Source of the DNA: Stenotrophomonas sp. ISL-67
Lineage (GTDB): Bacteria > Pseudomonadota > Gammaproteobacteria > Xanthomonadales > Xanthomonadaceae
Reading direction: 5' to 3'
Assembly (NCBI RefSeq): GCF_018612915.1
Contig: NZ_JAGGRL010000001.1
Span: 62,001-126,000, forward strand
DNA length: 64,000 nucleotides
Positions 27,996 through 38,241 of the stretch are shown one piece after another (the first letter of the stretch is position 1; every line of letters starts with the position of its first letter). The position numbers and the translations under genes are program-made. Under the pieces are notes generated by a model. It worked only from the letters and a program-made list of their open reading frames with translations, searched no databases and was not told the DNA's origin.

Positions 27996-28944
27996 GCGGC
28001 ATCAGCGCCAGGGCGCGTTGGCAGAGGTGGTGGTGGCTGCTGCCCTGGCCGGGACCCAGCAACGGTTGGCCGGGGAGCTGCAGCGTGTAACGGCGACCCT
28101 CGCGTTCGGCCATGTCGACCCAGCGCGCCAGTCGGGCGATCTTCACTTCGCCCGGCAGCGAACCCATCTGCCTCCAGTCGAGCAGGACGTCCACGCCCAC
28201 CGGCTTTTCGTACTCGCGCACCAGCAGCGTGTCGCGGCGTGCGGAGTGTTTCCAGGAAATGCTGCGCTGCGGATCGCCAGGTCGATAGGAGCGCAGTTGG
28301 TGCAGCTCATCGCCGCTGGCATGCACGCGCGTATGCAGTGGGTCGCCATCACCCTCGGGAAGCGGTGGTGGCTGCGGCTCCGGCGCGGCGTAGACCAGCA
28401 GTGGCGTATCGGGCCACACCCATGACCATGCACGCACCAGGCCCAGCGGCTGGGTGGTGGAAATGCGGATCCGCTCCAGGTCCAACCAGCCGCGACGCGT
28501 GGTCGGCAGGGACAGATCCACTTCGATCTGGTCGGTATCCACCAGGTGTCCGTACCCCTGGCTCTCGCCCAGCGCCAGCACCAGGCCGCGACGCGTGCGC
28601 GTATCGGCACGCGAAAGGTTGATGCGCAGCCTCAGCGTGGCCCCGGCCACCACGGGTTCGGCCGACACCGCATCGACCTGCAGCCCCGACAGCTGCAGGT
28701 GCGCGCTGAGCGTGCTGGCAATGGCCACCGTGGCCAGCAGCAGCGCCAGCAGCAGGGCAGGGTTGTTGTTGTAGTTCAGTGCGCCCAGCAGCATCGCGCC
28801 CAGCACCACGGCCACGAACAGGCCGAAGCGGGTCGGCAGCACGTAGATGCGGCGGCGGTGCAATCGCCGCGGCAGGCTCTCCGGCTGCCGTGGCCGGGCC
28901 ATCAACGCCAGCGTGCGCCAGCGGTCTCCCCAGCCGCTGCGCAC
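27988..28944 (-). CDS. DUF58 domain-containing membrane protein
   Basis: The 318-residue protein has two adjacent N-terminal helices (about 36-78) and then the DUF58 core with YRPGDPQRSISWKHSARRDTLLVREYEKP. Such proteins are partners of MoxR ATPases. The start is GTG at 28944, abutting the moxR stop; an in-frame ATG 14 codons later is an alternative. Confidence 0.88.
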   Translation of the reverse strand: MRSGWGDRWRTLALMARPRQPESLPRRLHRRRIYVLPTRFGLFVAVVLGAMLLGALNYNNNPALLLALLLATVAIASTLSAHLQLSGLQVDAVSAEPVVAGATLRLRINLSRADTRTRRGLVLALGESQGYGHLVDTDQIEVDLSLPTTRRGWLDLERIRISTTQPLGLVRAWSWVWPDTPLLVYAAPEPQPPPLPEGDGDPLHTRVHASGDELHQLRSYRPGDPQRSISWKHSARRDTLLVREYEKPVGVDVLLDWRQMGSLPGEVKIARLARWVDMAEREGRRYTLQLPGQPLLGPGQGSSHHHLCQRALALMPHG

Positions 28945-29898
28945 TCAGTCCACCGGAACCGTCTGGAGGATCGCGCGGGCCAGCGCCGGCCCGGTGCTGG
29001 CTTCGGCCTCGGGCACCAGGCGATGCCCGGCCACCGCGATGAAGAGGGTCTGCACGTCTTCTGGCACCACGTGGCTGCGCCCCAGCAGCAGCGCATGCGC
29101 CTTGGCCGCGCGCAACAGCGCCAGTCCGGCCCGCGGCGACAGGCCCACCCGCACGCCGGTGTGCTGGCGGCTGCGCGCCAGCAGCGACTGCACGTACTGG
29201 ATCAGCGCTTCGCTGGCATGCACCTGGCTGACCGCTTCGCGCAGGGCGCGCACCTGGTTGTCATCCAGGCAGGCGGTGGCCTGCGCGATCAGGTGGCGGC
29301 GATCGGTGCCGCGCAGCAGCTCGCGTTCCGATTCGGGATTGGGGTACCCCAGTGCCAGCCGCAGCAGGAAGCGGTCCATCTGCGAATCGGGCAGCGGGAA
29401 CGTACCGGAGAGGTCCACCGGGTTCTGGGTGGCGATCACGAAGAACGGATCGGGCAGCGGATGGGTCACGCCATCAAGGGTGACCTGCTGTTCGGCCATC
29501 GCCTCCAGCAGCGCGCTCTGCGTACGTGGCGGCGCGCGGTTGATTTCATCGGCCAGCAGCACATGCGTGAAGACCGGGCCGGGATGGAACTGGAACTGGC
29601 GGCTGGTGGCTTCGTAAACCGAAACGCCGAGCACATCGGCGGGCAGCAGGTCAGAGGTGAACTGCACGCGCTGGAATCCCAGCCCGAGGCTGGATGCCAA
29701 CGCATGCGCCAGGGTGGTTTTGCCCAGGCCTGGCAGATCCTCGATCAGCAGGTGCCCACCGGAGAGCAGCGCAACGAACGCCAGGCGGACTTCATGGGCC
29801 TTGCCCAGCACCAGCCCATTGACCTGATCCTGCGCGTTGCGCAGGGACTGTCGCAGTTCTTCGGGTAGCATGGCGGGCACGCGGGGCGAAGTATCCAT
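28945..29898 (-). CDS. MoxR family AAA+ ATPase
   Basis: The 317-residue cytosolic ATPase has Walker A EDLPGLGKTT, Walker B HVLLADEINRAPPRTQSALLEAM, and sensor 1 VIATQNPVDLSGTFPLPDSQMDRF. MoxR proteins act as chaperone-like regulators of VWA or DUF58 partners. It is the first gene of the moxR-DUF58-transglutaminase-slp operon, which likely concerns envelope integrity. Confidence 0.92.
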   Translation of the reverse strand: MDTSPRVPAMLPEELRQSLRNAQDQVNGLVLGKAHEVRLAFVALLSGGHLLIEDLPGLGKTTLAHALASSLGLGFQRVQFTSDLLPADVLGVSVYEATSRQFQFHPGPVFTHVLLADEINRAPPRTQSALLEAMAEQQVTLDGVTHPLPDPFFVIATQNPVDLSGTFPLPDSQMDRFLLRLALGYPNPESERELLRGTDRRHLIAQATACLDDNQVRALREAVSQVHASEALIQYVQSLLARSRQHTGVRVGLSPRAGLALLRAAKAHALLLGRSHVVPEDVQTLFIAVAGHRLVPEAEASTGPALARAILQTVPVD

Positions 29899-29938
29899 GT
29901 TCGTCTCGTGTCGATGATTCCTTCGATTCTATAGAGCA

Positions 29939-31780
29939 ATGCAGGGCGAACAACGCGCACGCACCATTTTTTTGCTGTTGTGGACGCTCATCACGGCCGT
30001 AAAGCTCGTGGTGGCTGCGCGTCTGCCCCTGTTCGTGGACGAAGCGTTCTATTGGCAGGAAGGCCAGCACCTGGCCGCCGCCTACTCCGATCTGCCCGGT
30101 CTGACCGCGTGGCTGGCACGCCTGGGTGTCGAACTCGGCGGCAACCACGTATTGGCGCTGCGCCTGCCATTCCTGGCCATCGGGGCCATGTTGCCGTGGC
30201 AGGTCTCACGCATCGCCACCCGCTGGTTTGGCGCCGTGGCGGGCTGGCAGGCGGGCAGCCTGACCCTGTTGATGCCGCTGTCGGCCACCCTGGGCATGCT
30301 GGCCGTGCCCGATGTGCCGTTGGCGCTGGCCGCCGTGTTGTGCCTGGACGCCGGTGCACGCCTGCTGCGCAACGTCGATGCCGCGGCCGCGGTGAAACTG
30401 TCGTTGGGGCTGGTGATCGGCGCGCTCAGCCACTACCGCTTCATCGGTGTGATCGTGGTCGGTTTCATTGCCCTGCTGCTGTTGCCGCAGGGGCGGCGCA
30501 CGCTGCGTGATCCACGCGTGTGGGTGGCGCTGGCAGTGGGCGTGGTGGCGTGGTTGCCCTTGCTGGCGTGGAATGCCGACAACCAGGATGCAGGCCTGAA
30601 ATTCCAGGTGGTCGAACGCCACCCGTGGGCGTTCCAGTGGAGCGGCCTGTGGTTCCTGGTGATCCAGCCAATGCTGGTCACCCCCATCCTGTGCATCGCG
30701 ATGTGGAAGGTGGCCTTGGCCGGCACCCGTTCCGGTGGTGGCGCGCGTGCGCAGTGGCGCTACTTCGGCCTGGTGGGGGCGGTGTCCACGCTCGCGATCT
30801 TCGCGCTGGGCTTCTTCACCGATGTGGAACGCATCAGCTTCCACTGGCCACTGCCCGGCTACCTGGCCCTGCTGGTGGCGGTGCCGGTGGTGCTCAACGG
30901 CTGGCCGCGCTGGCTGCGACGCACCGGCTGGTGGCTGGCGGGGACAGGGCTGGCGCTCGCGTTCTCCTATTACCTGGTGGCCTCCACTCCAAGCCTTCGC
31001 GGACAACTGGCTGGCGACAAGTACTACCCGCGCAATTTCGCCGGTTGGGCGCCATTGGCCGATGAGGTGCGTGCGGAACTGGCCGGCATGCCGCCGGGCA
31101 CGCGCGTGCTGGCCGGCAACTTCAAGGTAGGTGCCGAACTTGGCTTCCAGCTGCGTGATCCCCGGATTGAAGTGCTGCGCCATCCGCTCAATGACAAGCA
31201 CGGCCGCACCGCGCAGCTTGGGCTGTGGGGCCTGCTGCACGATGGCCAGCGCGATGCGCCGATGTTGCTGGTGCTGTCGCCCAGCGACCAGCGCTACCGC
31301 GACCTGCTGGAGCGCTACCATGACATCTGCAGGCAGGTGGGGCCGTTGCCGCCGCCGCGCGTGGTCAGCCAGGACCATGGCTACCAGCGCTTCCTGTTGT
31401 TCAAGTTGCCGGCGCAGCGCGTCGAAGGCCCCTGCGTGACCCCGGCCATGGCCTGGGTGGATGCTCCCCTGCAGGATGCGAAGGTAAGCGAGGGCATGGA
31501 AGTGCGCGGGTGGGCGTTCAAGGACGGCGTGGGGCTTTCGCGCGTCGAACTGCTGATCGATGGCCGGCCCGTGGGCGATGCGGTCTACGGCCGCGCCTAT
31601 GACATCACGGCCGCGTGGAAGATTTCCACCGATCCGCAGCACCCGCACGTGGCCTTCGATGCCACGCTGGACACCCGCACGCTCGCCCCCGGCAAACATT
31701 GGTTGGGTATGACGCTGTACGGCAACGATGGCAGCGTGGAGCAGTGGCAGGAACAGTCCTTCACCGTTCCCGCGCGCTGA
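29939..31780 (+). CDS. GT39-family membrane glycosyltransferase
   Basis: The 613-residue protein has about ten transmembrane helices and the first periplasmic loop LFVDEAFYWQEGQHLAAAYSD, which carries the DEAFYW-type acidic motif of ArnT/PMT-like enzymes using polyprenyl-phosphate sugars. The C-terminal third (about 350-613) is soluble and ends in a beta-rich domain with MEVRGWAFKDGVGLSRVELLIDG. The acceptor is unknown. It is divergent from moxR, 40 bases away. Confidence 0.85.
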   Translation: MQGEQRARTIFLLLWTLITAVKLVVAARLPLFVDEAFYWQEGQHLAAAYSDLPGLTAWLARLGVELGGNHVLALRLPFLAIGAMLPWQVSRIATRWFGAVAGWQAGSLTLLMPLSATLGMLAVPDVPLALAAVLCLDAGARLLRNVDAAAAVKLSLGLVIGALSHYRFIGVIVVGFIALLLLPQGRRTLRDPRVWVALAVGVVAWLPLLAWNADNQDAGLKFQVVERHPWAFQWSGLWFLVIQPMLVTPILCIAMWKVALAGTRSGGGARAQWRYFGLVGAVSTLAIFALGFFTDVERISFHWPLPGYLALLVAVPVVLNGWPRWLRRTGWWLAGTGLALAFSYYLVASTPSLRGQLAGDKYYPRNFAGWAPLADEVRAELAGMPPGTRVLAGNFKVGAELGFQLRDPRIEVLRHPLNDKHGRTAQLGLWGLLHDGQRDAPMLLVLSPSDQRYRDLLERYHDICRQVGPLPPPRVVSQDHGYQRFLLFKLPAQRVEGPCVTPAMAWVDAPLQDAKVSEGMEVRGWAFKDGVGLSRVELLIDGRPVGDAVYGRAYDITAAWKISTDPQHPHVAFDATLDTRTLAPGKHWLGMTLYGNDGSVEQWQEQSFTVPAR

Positions 31781-31822
31781 CCGCACCGGCATTTCCGGGT
31801 GCGCTGCAGCTGCGCGGAGGGC

Positions 31823-32395
31823 TCAGGGCAGGGTGTAGCCGGCCTGGCGCAGCAGCCCGCTGAGCGCGATCAGGGGCAGGCCGACCAGCGCGGTGGGGTC
31901 GCGGTTGTCGATCGCCTCGAACAGGGTGATGCCCAGCCCCTCGCACTTGAAGCTGCCGGCGCAGTCCAGCGGCTGCTCGGCCGCCACGTAGCGGGCAATC
32001 TCGTCCGCATCCAGGACCCGGAAACGCACCTCGGTAAGATCGCAGGCCTCCAGCACCTGGTCATCGCGGACCAGGCAGGTCGCGGTATGGAAGGCCACCG
32101 TCTGCCCTGACATCGCCGCCAGCTGCGCGTTCGCCCCTGCTACATCGCCGGGCTTGCCCAGCGGGGTCCCGTTCAGGTCCGCGACCTGGTCCGAGCCGAC
32201 CACCCAGCGCCCCGGGTGCCGGCTGGCCACCTCGGCGGCCTTTGCCCGCGCCAGCCGGATCGCCAGCCCGCGCGGCGCTTCGCCCGGGGCAGGGGTCTCG
32301 TCCACGTCCGGCCGCGCCGTCTCCAGGGGCAGGCCAAGCCGCTCCAGCAGTTCACGGCGGTAGCGGGACGTAGAGGCCAGCAGCAGGGGAAGCAT
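31823..32395 (-). CDS. Maf family nucleoside-triphosphate pyrophosphatase (YceF type)
   Basis: The 190-residue enzyme starts MLPLLLASTSRYRRELLERL and has WVVGSDQVADLNGTPLGKPG and FKCEGLGITLFEAIDNRDPTALVGLP. These are the Maf motifs of the m7GTP/YceF branch (SDQV, GKPG). It should remove modified nucleotides from the pool. It is divergent from yceD, as in many gammaproteobacteria. Confidence 0.9.
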   Translation of the reverse strand: MLPLLLASTSRYRRELLERLGLPLETARPDVDETPAPGEAPRGLAIRLARAKAAEVASRHPGRWVVGSDQVADLNGTPLGKPGDVAGANAQLAAMSGQTVAFHTATCLVRDDQVLEACDLTEVRFRVLDADEIARYVAAEQPLDCAGSFKCEGLGITLFEAIDNRDPTALVGLPLIALSGLLRQAGYTLP

Positions 32396-32496
32396 GCGAC
32401 AATACCGGGGTGACAGGGGTGGGGCGCACTCTACCGCACGTCTTCGTATCGCGGTAATTGACAACGGCCGGTGGCGTCCTTAACATTCAGCGGCTT

Positions 32497-33006
32497 ATGT
32501 CCGCGAACGTGCCCGAATTGCTGGATGCCTGGCGGATGGTCGCAGCACGAAGGTGCTTCGACGGTCAGGTAGAACTGGCAGAAATGACCCGCCTGCAAGG
32601 CCTTGTTGCCGATACCGAGGGAAAGTGCACCTTTGCGCTTGAATTCGGCCACGACGACATCCTGCGGGTATCCTATGTGGACCTGGCCATCGATACCGAG
32701 CTGCCGCTGATCTGTCAGCGCAGCCTGCAGCGTTTCCTGCTGCCGGTGTCGGTCAGGCAGCGGCTCGGCCTGATCCGCAGCGAAGACGAAGAGTCGTCGC
32801 TGCCGGAGGAGTACGAAGCCATGCTGGTGCCCGAAGACGGCAACCTGCGTCCGCTGGACCTGGTCGAGGACGAACTGGTCCTGGCCGTGCCGGTGGTGCC
32901 GCTGTCGCCCGAGGGTGAAGCGGTGGACCGGGACTGGGCCCCGACCGAAGAAGAACAAAGCAAGGCCAATCCGTTTGCGGCATTGGCGGCGCTGAAGAAA
33001 CAATAG
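32497..33006 (+). CDS. yceD: DUF177/YceD 23S rRNA accumulation protein
   Basis: The 169-residue acidic protein begins [23 protein letters not shown], the typical N-terminus, and has [19 protein letters not shown] and a C-terminal [12 protein letters not shown]. YceD proteins affect 23S rRNA levels. An upstream in-frame TTG at 32458 is less likely. It is followed by rpmF, the universal partner. Confidence 0.9.
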   Translation: MSANVPELLDAWRMVAARRCFDGQVELAEMTRLQGLVADTEGKCTFALEFGHDDILRVSYVDLAIDTELPLICQRSLQRFLLPVSVRQRLGLIRSEDEESSLPEEYEAMLVPEDGNLRPLDLVEDELVLAVPVVPLSPEGEAVDRDWAPTEEEQSKANPFAALAALKKQ

Positions 33007-33115
33007 CAGCCGGATTGTCGTCGGCGGCTGCGGCGAAAGCGAAGACTGTGCTGGGCGCTGGCGTCCTGCGCGACGATACGACGAAGCAAAAACGAACCGA
33101 GTTTGGAGCAATCCC

Positions 33116-33313
33116 ATGGCTGTGCAGAAATCCCGTGTTACCCCGTCCCGCCGCGGCCAGCGCCGTTCGCATGACGCCCTGAGCGCCAAGCAGCTGTCCA
33201 CCGACCCGACCACCGGCGAAGTGCATCTGCGTCACCACATCACGGCTGACGGTTTCTACCGCGGCAAGAAAGTGATCGCGACCAAGTCGAATTCGGCCGT
33301 CGAAGAAGATTGA
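33116..33313 (+). CDS. rpmF: 50S ribosomal protein L32
   Basis: The 65-residue protein starts [20 protein letters not shown] and has the L32 core [17 protein letters not shown]. The four-cysteine zinc version is absent, so this is the cysteine-free form. TTGGAGCAATCCCATGG provides the ribosome-binding site. Confidence 0.96.
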   Translation: MAVQKSRVTPSRRGQRRSHDALSAKQLSTDPTTGEVHLRHHITADGFYRGKKVIATKSNSAVEED

Positions 33314-33321
33314 TTTGTGAG

Positions 33322-33350
33322 GGCCGCTGCCCGGTCGGGCAGCGGCCTTT
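33322..33350 (+). terminator. Hairpin after rpmF
   Basis: GGCCGCTGCCC/GGGCAGCGGCC with a 4-base loop is followed by only three T, so termination may be partial and fabH could still be read through. Confidence 0.6.
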
Positions 33351-33401
33351 ACCCCTTTCTTCCTGGCCGCCGTTCCCGGTGGCCGCGTTACAGGAAATGC
33401 A

Positions 33402-34379
33402 ATGAGCAAGCGGATCTACTCGAGGATCGCGGGCACCGGTAGTTATTTGCCCGAGAAAGTGTTGACCAACCAGGATCTGGAGAAAATGGTCGACACCAGC
33501 GATGAGTGGATCCAGACGCGCACCGGTATCCGCGAGCGGCACATCGCCGCCGACACGGAAACCACCAGTGACCTCGGCTATCACGCCGCGGTACGTGCGT
33601 TGGAAGCGGCCGGTATCGACGCCTCCCAGCTCGACATGATCGTGGTGGGTACCACTACCCCTGATCTGATCTTCCCGTCCACCGCGTGCCTGATCCAGGC
33701 CAAGCTCGGTGCGACCGGCTGCCCTGCCTTCGACGTCAACGCCGCCTGTTCGGGCTTCGTGTTCGCGCTGGGCGTGGCCGACAAATTCATTCGCTCCGGT
33801 GATGCCCGCCACGTGCTGGTCATCGGTGCGGAAACCCTGACCCGTATCGTCGACTGGAACGACCGCACCACCTGCGTGCTGTTCGGTGATGGTGCCGGCG
33901 CGGTGGTACTCACGGCCGACGAAGACACCGGCATCCTGAGCACCCACCTGCATTCGGATGGCAGCAAGAAAGAACTGCTGTGGAACCCGGTGGGCGTTTC
34001 GGCTGGCTTCGGCGAGGGTGAACAAGCCCGCGGCGCGATCCTGATGAAGGGCAACGACGTGTTCAAGTACGCCGTCAAGGCGCTGGACTCGGTCGTGGAC
34101 GAAACCCTCGATGCCAATGGCCTGACCAAGGCCGACCTGGACTGGCTGATCCCGCACCAGGCCAACCTGCGCATCATCGAAGCCACCGCCAAGCGGCTGG
34201 ACATGTCGATGGACCAGGTCGTGGTGACGGTCGATAGACACGGCAACACGTCCTCGGCCTCGGTGCCGATGGCGCTGGACGTTGCCGTGCGCGCGGGCAA
34301 GATCCAGCGCGGCCAGCTACTGCTGCTGGAAGCCTTCGGTGGCGGCTTCACCTGGGGTTCGGCGCTGCTGCGTTATTGA
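33402..34379 (+). CDS. fabH: Beta-ketoacyl-ACP synthase III
   Basis: The 325-residue condensing enzyme starts fatty-acid synthesis from an acyl-CoA and malonyl-ACP. Catalytic residues are C116 (NAACSGF), the histidine in PHQANLR and the asparagine in GNTSSAS. Length is standard. No plsX lies between rpmF and fabH, unlike in E. coli. Confidence 0.96.
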   Translation: MSKRIYSRIAGTGSYLPEKVLTNQDLEKMVDTSDEWIQTRTGIRERHIAADTETTSDLGYHAAVRALEAAGIDASQLDMIVVGTTTPDLIFPSTACLIQAKLGATGCPAFDVNAACSGFVFALGVADKFIRSGDARHVLVIGAETLTRIVDWNDRTTCVLFGDGAGAVVLTADEDTGILSTHLHSDGSKKELLWNPVGVSAGFGEGEQARGAILMKGNDVFKYAVKALDSVVDETLDANGLTKADLDWLIPHQANLRIIEATAKRLDMSMDQVVVTVDRHGNTSSASVPMALDVAVRAGKIQRGQLLLLEAFGGGFTWGSALLRY

Positions 34380-34397
34380 TGGTGTGTTGATCGATTC

Positions 34398-34430
34398 ATG
34401 CAGAACGGCCCCGATGGGGCCGTTCTGCAT
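34398..34430 (+). terminator. Strong hairpin between fabH and fabD
   Basis: A perfect 15-bp stem ATGCAGAACGGCCCC/GGGGCCGTTCTGCAT has a 3-base loop and a short T tract, so fabD probably has its own promoter. Confidence 0.75.
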
Positions 34431-34516
34431 TTGACCCCTCAATACGCGCCAGTACAGACGAAGCGCGGTATTCCCCCTTATCATTCGCCGTTCGATTTTT
34501 GCAGGCGGATCTCCGC

Positions 34517-35461
34517 GTGACCGATTCCAATCTCGCTTTCGTGTTCCCGGGCCAGGGCTCCCAGTCGCTGGGCATGCTGGCTGAACTGGCTGAGCTGCAC
34601 CCGCAGGTGCGTGACGCCTTCACCGAAGCCTCCGATGGCGCCGGCGTGGACCTGTGGGCGCTGTCGCAGGGCGGCCCGGAAGAGATGCTCAACCGCACCG
34701 AGTACACCCAGCCGGCCCTGCTGGCGGCCAGCATCGGCGTATGGCGCGCGTGGAATGCCGTGCACGGCGCCCAGCCGGTCGTGCTGGCCGGCCACAGCTT
34801 GGGCGAGTACACCGCCCTGGTCGCTGCCGGCGCCCTGTCGCTGCGCGACGGTGCCCACCTGGTGCGCCTGCGTGGCCAGCTGATGCAGGACGCCGCCCCG
34901 ACGGGCGTCGGGGCCATGGCCGCCGTGCTCGGCGCCGACGATGCCGTGGTGAAGGACGTCTGTGAACAGGCCTCCGGCAGCCAGGTGGTGGTGCCCGCCA
35001 ACTACAACTCGCCCGGCCAGATCGTCATCGGGGGCGATGCCGCCGCCGTCGACCGCGCCTTGGCCCTGCTCGCCGAAAAGGGCGTGCGCAAAGCCGTGAA
35101 GCTGGCCGTCAGCGTGCCCTCGCACACCCCGCTCATGCGCGAAGCTGCCAACCGGCTGGCCGAAACCATGGCGGGCCTGGATTGGCGCGTGCCGAGCCTG
35201 CCGGTGGTGCAGAACGTGGATGCCCGCGTGCACGACGGCATCGATGCCATCCGCAGCGCACTGGTCCAGCAGCTGTACCTGCCGGTGCAGTGGACCGGCT
35301 GCGTGGAAGCCCTGGCCGCGCGCGGCGTCACCCGTGTGGCCGAATGCGGCCCCGGCAAGGTGCTCAGCGGATTGATCAAGCGCATCGACAAGGGCCTGGA
35401 TGCGCGCACACTGTCCACGCCCGCCGACTTCGAGACTGCCCGCGAGACCTGGGCCGCCTGA
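34517..35461 (+). CDS. fabD: Malonyl-CoA-ACP transacylase
   Basis: The 314-residue enzyme loads malonyl groups onto ACP. It has the FVFPGQGSQSLGM start and nucleophile S94 in GHSLGEY, with the conserved His in VPSHTPLM. GTG at 34517 is chosen because it gives the canonical VTDSNLAFVFPGQG start; a TTG at 34499 is the alternative. Confidence 0.95.
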   Translation: MTDSNLAFVFPGQGSQSLGMLAELAELHPQVRDAFTEASDGAGVDLWALSQGGPEEMLNRTEYTQPALLAASIGVWRAWNAVHGAQPVVLAGHSLGEYTALVAAGALSLRDGAHLVRLRGQLMQDAAPTGVGAMAAVLGADDAVVKDVCEQASGSQVVVPANYNSPGQIVIGGDAAAVDRALALLAEKGVRKAVKLAVSVPSHTPLMREAANRLAETMAGLDWRVPSLPVVQNVDARVHDGIDAIRSALVQQLYLPVQWTGCVEALAARGVTRVAECGPGKVLSGLIKRIDKGLDARTLSTPADFETARETWAA

Positions 35462-35537
35462 TGACTTTCGATCGCGTTCGCCACGTGCCAGCCTCCGGGC
35501 CGGCGCTGCGGACCGGTCCCGTTCGAGGAAACTGAAC

Positions 35538-36281
35538 ATGAGCAAGCCCCTTCAGGGTGACATCGCACTGGTGACCGGTGCCAGCCGTGGCATTGGTGCC
35601 GCGATCGCCGACGCACTGGCCGCGCAGGGCGCGACCGTCATCGGCACCGCCACCACCGAATCCGGTGCGGCCGCCATTGGCGAACGCCTGGCTGCCGTGG
35701 GCGGCCATGGCCGCGCGCTGAACGTGACCGACCCGGCCGCGCTCGAGGCCGTGCTGGACGGCATCGCCAAGGAGTTCGGTGCCATCACCATCCTGGTCAA
35801 CAACGCCGGCATCACCCGCGACAACCTGCTGCTGCGCATGAAGGAAGAGGACTGGCAGGCCATCCTCGACACCAACCTGACCAGCGTCTACCGCACCTCC
35901 AAGGCCGTCATCCGCGGCATGATGAAGGCGCGCAAGGGCCGCATCATCAATATCGCCTCGGTGATCGGCGTGACCGGCAATGCCGGCCAGGCCAATTACG
36001 CCGCAGCCAAGGCCGGCATCATCGCCTTCTCCAAGTCGCTGGCCAAGGAAATCGGCTCGCGCGGCATCACCGTCAACGTGGTGGCGCCGGGCTTCATCGA
36101 CACCGACATGACCAAGGCGTTGCCGGAAGAACAGCGCACCGGCCTGGTCAAGTCGATCGCCCTGGAACGCCTGGGCGAGCCTTCCGACATCGCCAATGCG
36201 GTGGCGTTCCTGGCCGGTCCCTCGGCAAGCTACATCACCGGCGAAACCCTCCATGTGAACGGCGGCATGTACATGCCGTAA
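35538..36281 (+). CDS. fabG: 3-oxoacyl-ACP reductase
   Basis: The 247-residue short-chain dehydrogenase has the NADPH motif TGASRGIG, NNAGITRD, and the Ser-Tyr-Lys triad (NIASVIGVTGNAGQANYAAAKAG). It reduces 3-ketoacyl-ACP in fatty-acid elongation. GAGGAAACTGAAC precedes the ATG. Confidence 0.96.
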   Translation: MSKPLQGDIALVTGASRGIGAAIADALAAQGATVIGTATTESGAAAIGERLAAVGGHGRALNVTDPAALEAVLDGIAKEFGAITILVNNAGITRDNLLLRMKEEDWQAILDTNLTSVYRTSKAVIRGMMKARKGRIINIASVIGVTGNAGQANYAAAKAGIIAFSKSLAKEIGSRGITVNVVAPGFIDTDMTKALPEEQRTGLVKSIALERLGEPSDIANAVAFLAGPSASYITGETLHVNGGMYMP

Positions 36282-36434
36282 GCATGTGGTGCAGGGACTG
36301 CACCGCAAGTGGTTGATCCAAATGGAGTTTTGCAGCCATGCAAGGCCCCCGCGGTTTCCACTACACTATCCCACGGCCATCGCTATTTGATGGCGTCACT
36401 TTTTGAACCACTACTCCATCTGGAGCGATATCCA

Positions 36435-36674
36435 ATGAGCACCATCGAAGAACGCGTCAAGAAAATCGTCGTCGAACAGCTTGGCGTCAAGGAAGAAGAA
36501 GTTGTCAACACCGCATCGTTCGTCGATGACCTGGGTGCCGACTCGCTGGACACCGTTGAACTGGTGATGGCGCTGGAAGAAGAATTCGAGTGCGAAATCC
36601 CGGACGAAGAAGCCGAGAAGATCAGCACCGTCCAGGCTGCAATCGACTACGTCACCTCTCACGTCAAGGCGTGA
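36435..36674 (+). CDS. acpP: Acyl carrier protein
   Basis: The 79-residue acidic four-helix protein carries the 4'-phosphopantetheine serine S37 in [10 protein letters not shown]. Start [16 protein letters not shown] is canonical, preceded by a GGAG at 36422. Confidence 0.97.
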   Translation: MSTIEERVKKIVVEQLGVKEEEVVNTASFVDDLGADSLDTVELVMALEEEFECEIPDEEAEKISTVQAAIDYVTSHVKA

Positions 36675-36810
36675 TGTCAGGCGGCTTGCGCGCGGGTGTG
36701 GCCAACGCCGCCACCGCGTGCAGCAAACCCATGGGGCCGCGCTTGCGGCCCTGTGCTTTTGAGCGTTACACCGCGTCAACCCCGCAACACCCGGGTCAGG
36801 AGAATCTGCA

Positions 36811-38073
<1,263 letters not shown>

Positions 38074-38099
38074 GTTCCACGCCGCGACAGACGTCAACC

Positions 38100-38122
38100 A
38101 AGGCCGCCCACCGGGCGGCCTT
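38100..38122 (+). terminator. Hairpin after fabF
   Basis: AAGGCCGCCC/GGGCGGCCTT with a 3-base loop lies 27 bases after the fabF stop. The T tract is minimal. Confidence 0.65.
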
Positions 38123-38167
38123 GGCACATCTGCGCAATGTGCGTGATTTCATCGCCCGCGACACCCG

Positions 38168-38190
38168 GTAGCGCCGGCCGTTGGCCGGCC
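38168..38190 (+). repeat. Single SMAG REP
   Basis: One GTAGCGCCGGCCGTTGGCCGGC element lies in the fabF-pabB gap. Confidence 0.85.
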
Positions 38191-38241
38191 GTCACAATGT
38201 TCCCCCGGCCCCGGCCGGCCCAGACCCCTGCCGGTATCCCG

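Noticed and set aside
27375-28622. A 415-codon open frame antisense to the transglutaminase and DUF58 genes
   Set aside because: The Gln/Arg-rich product is typical of GC-rich antisense frames, and both minus-strand genes are well supported.
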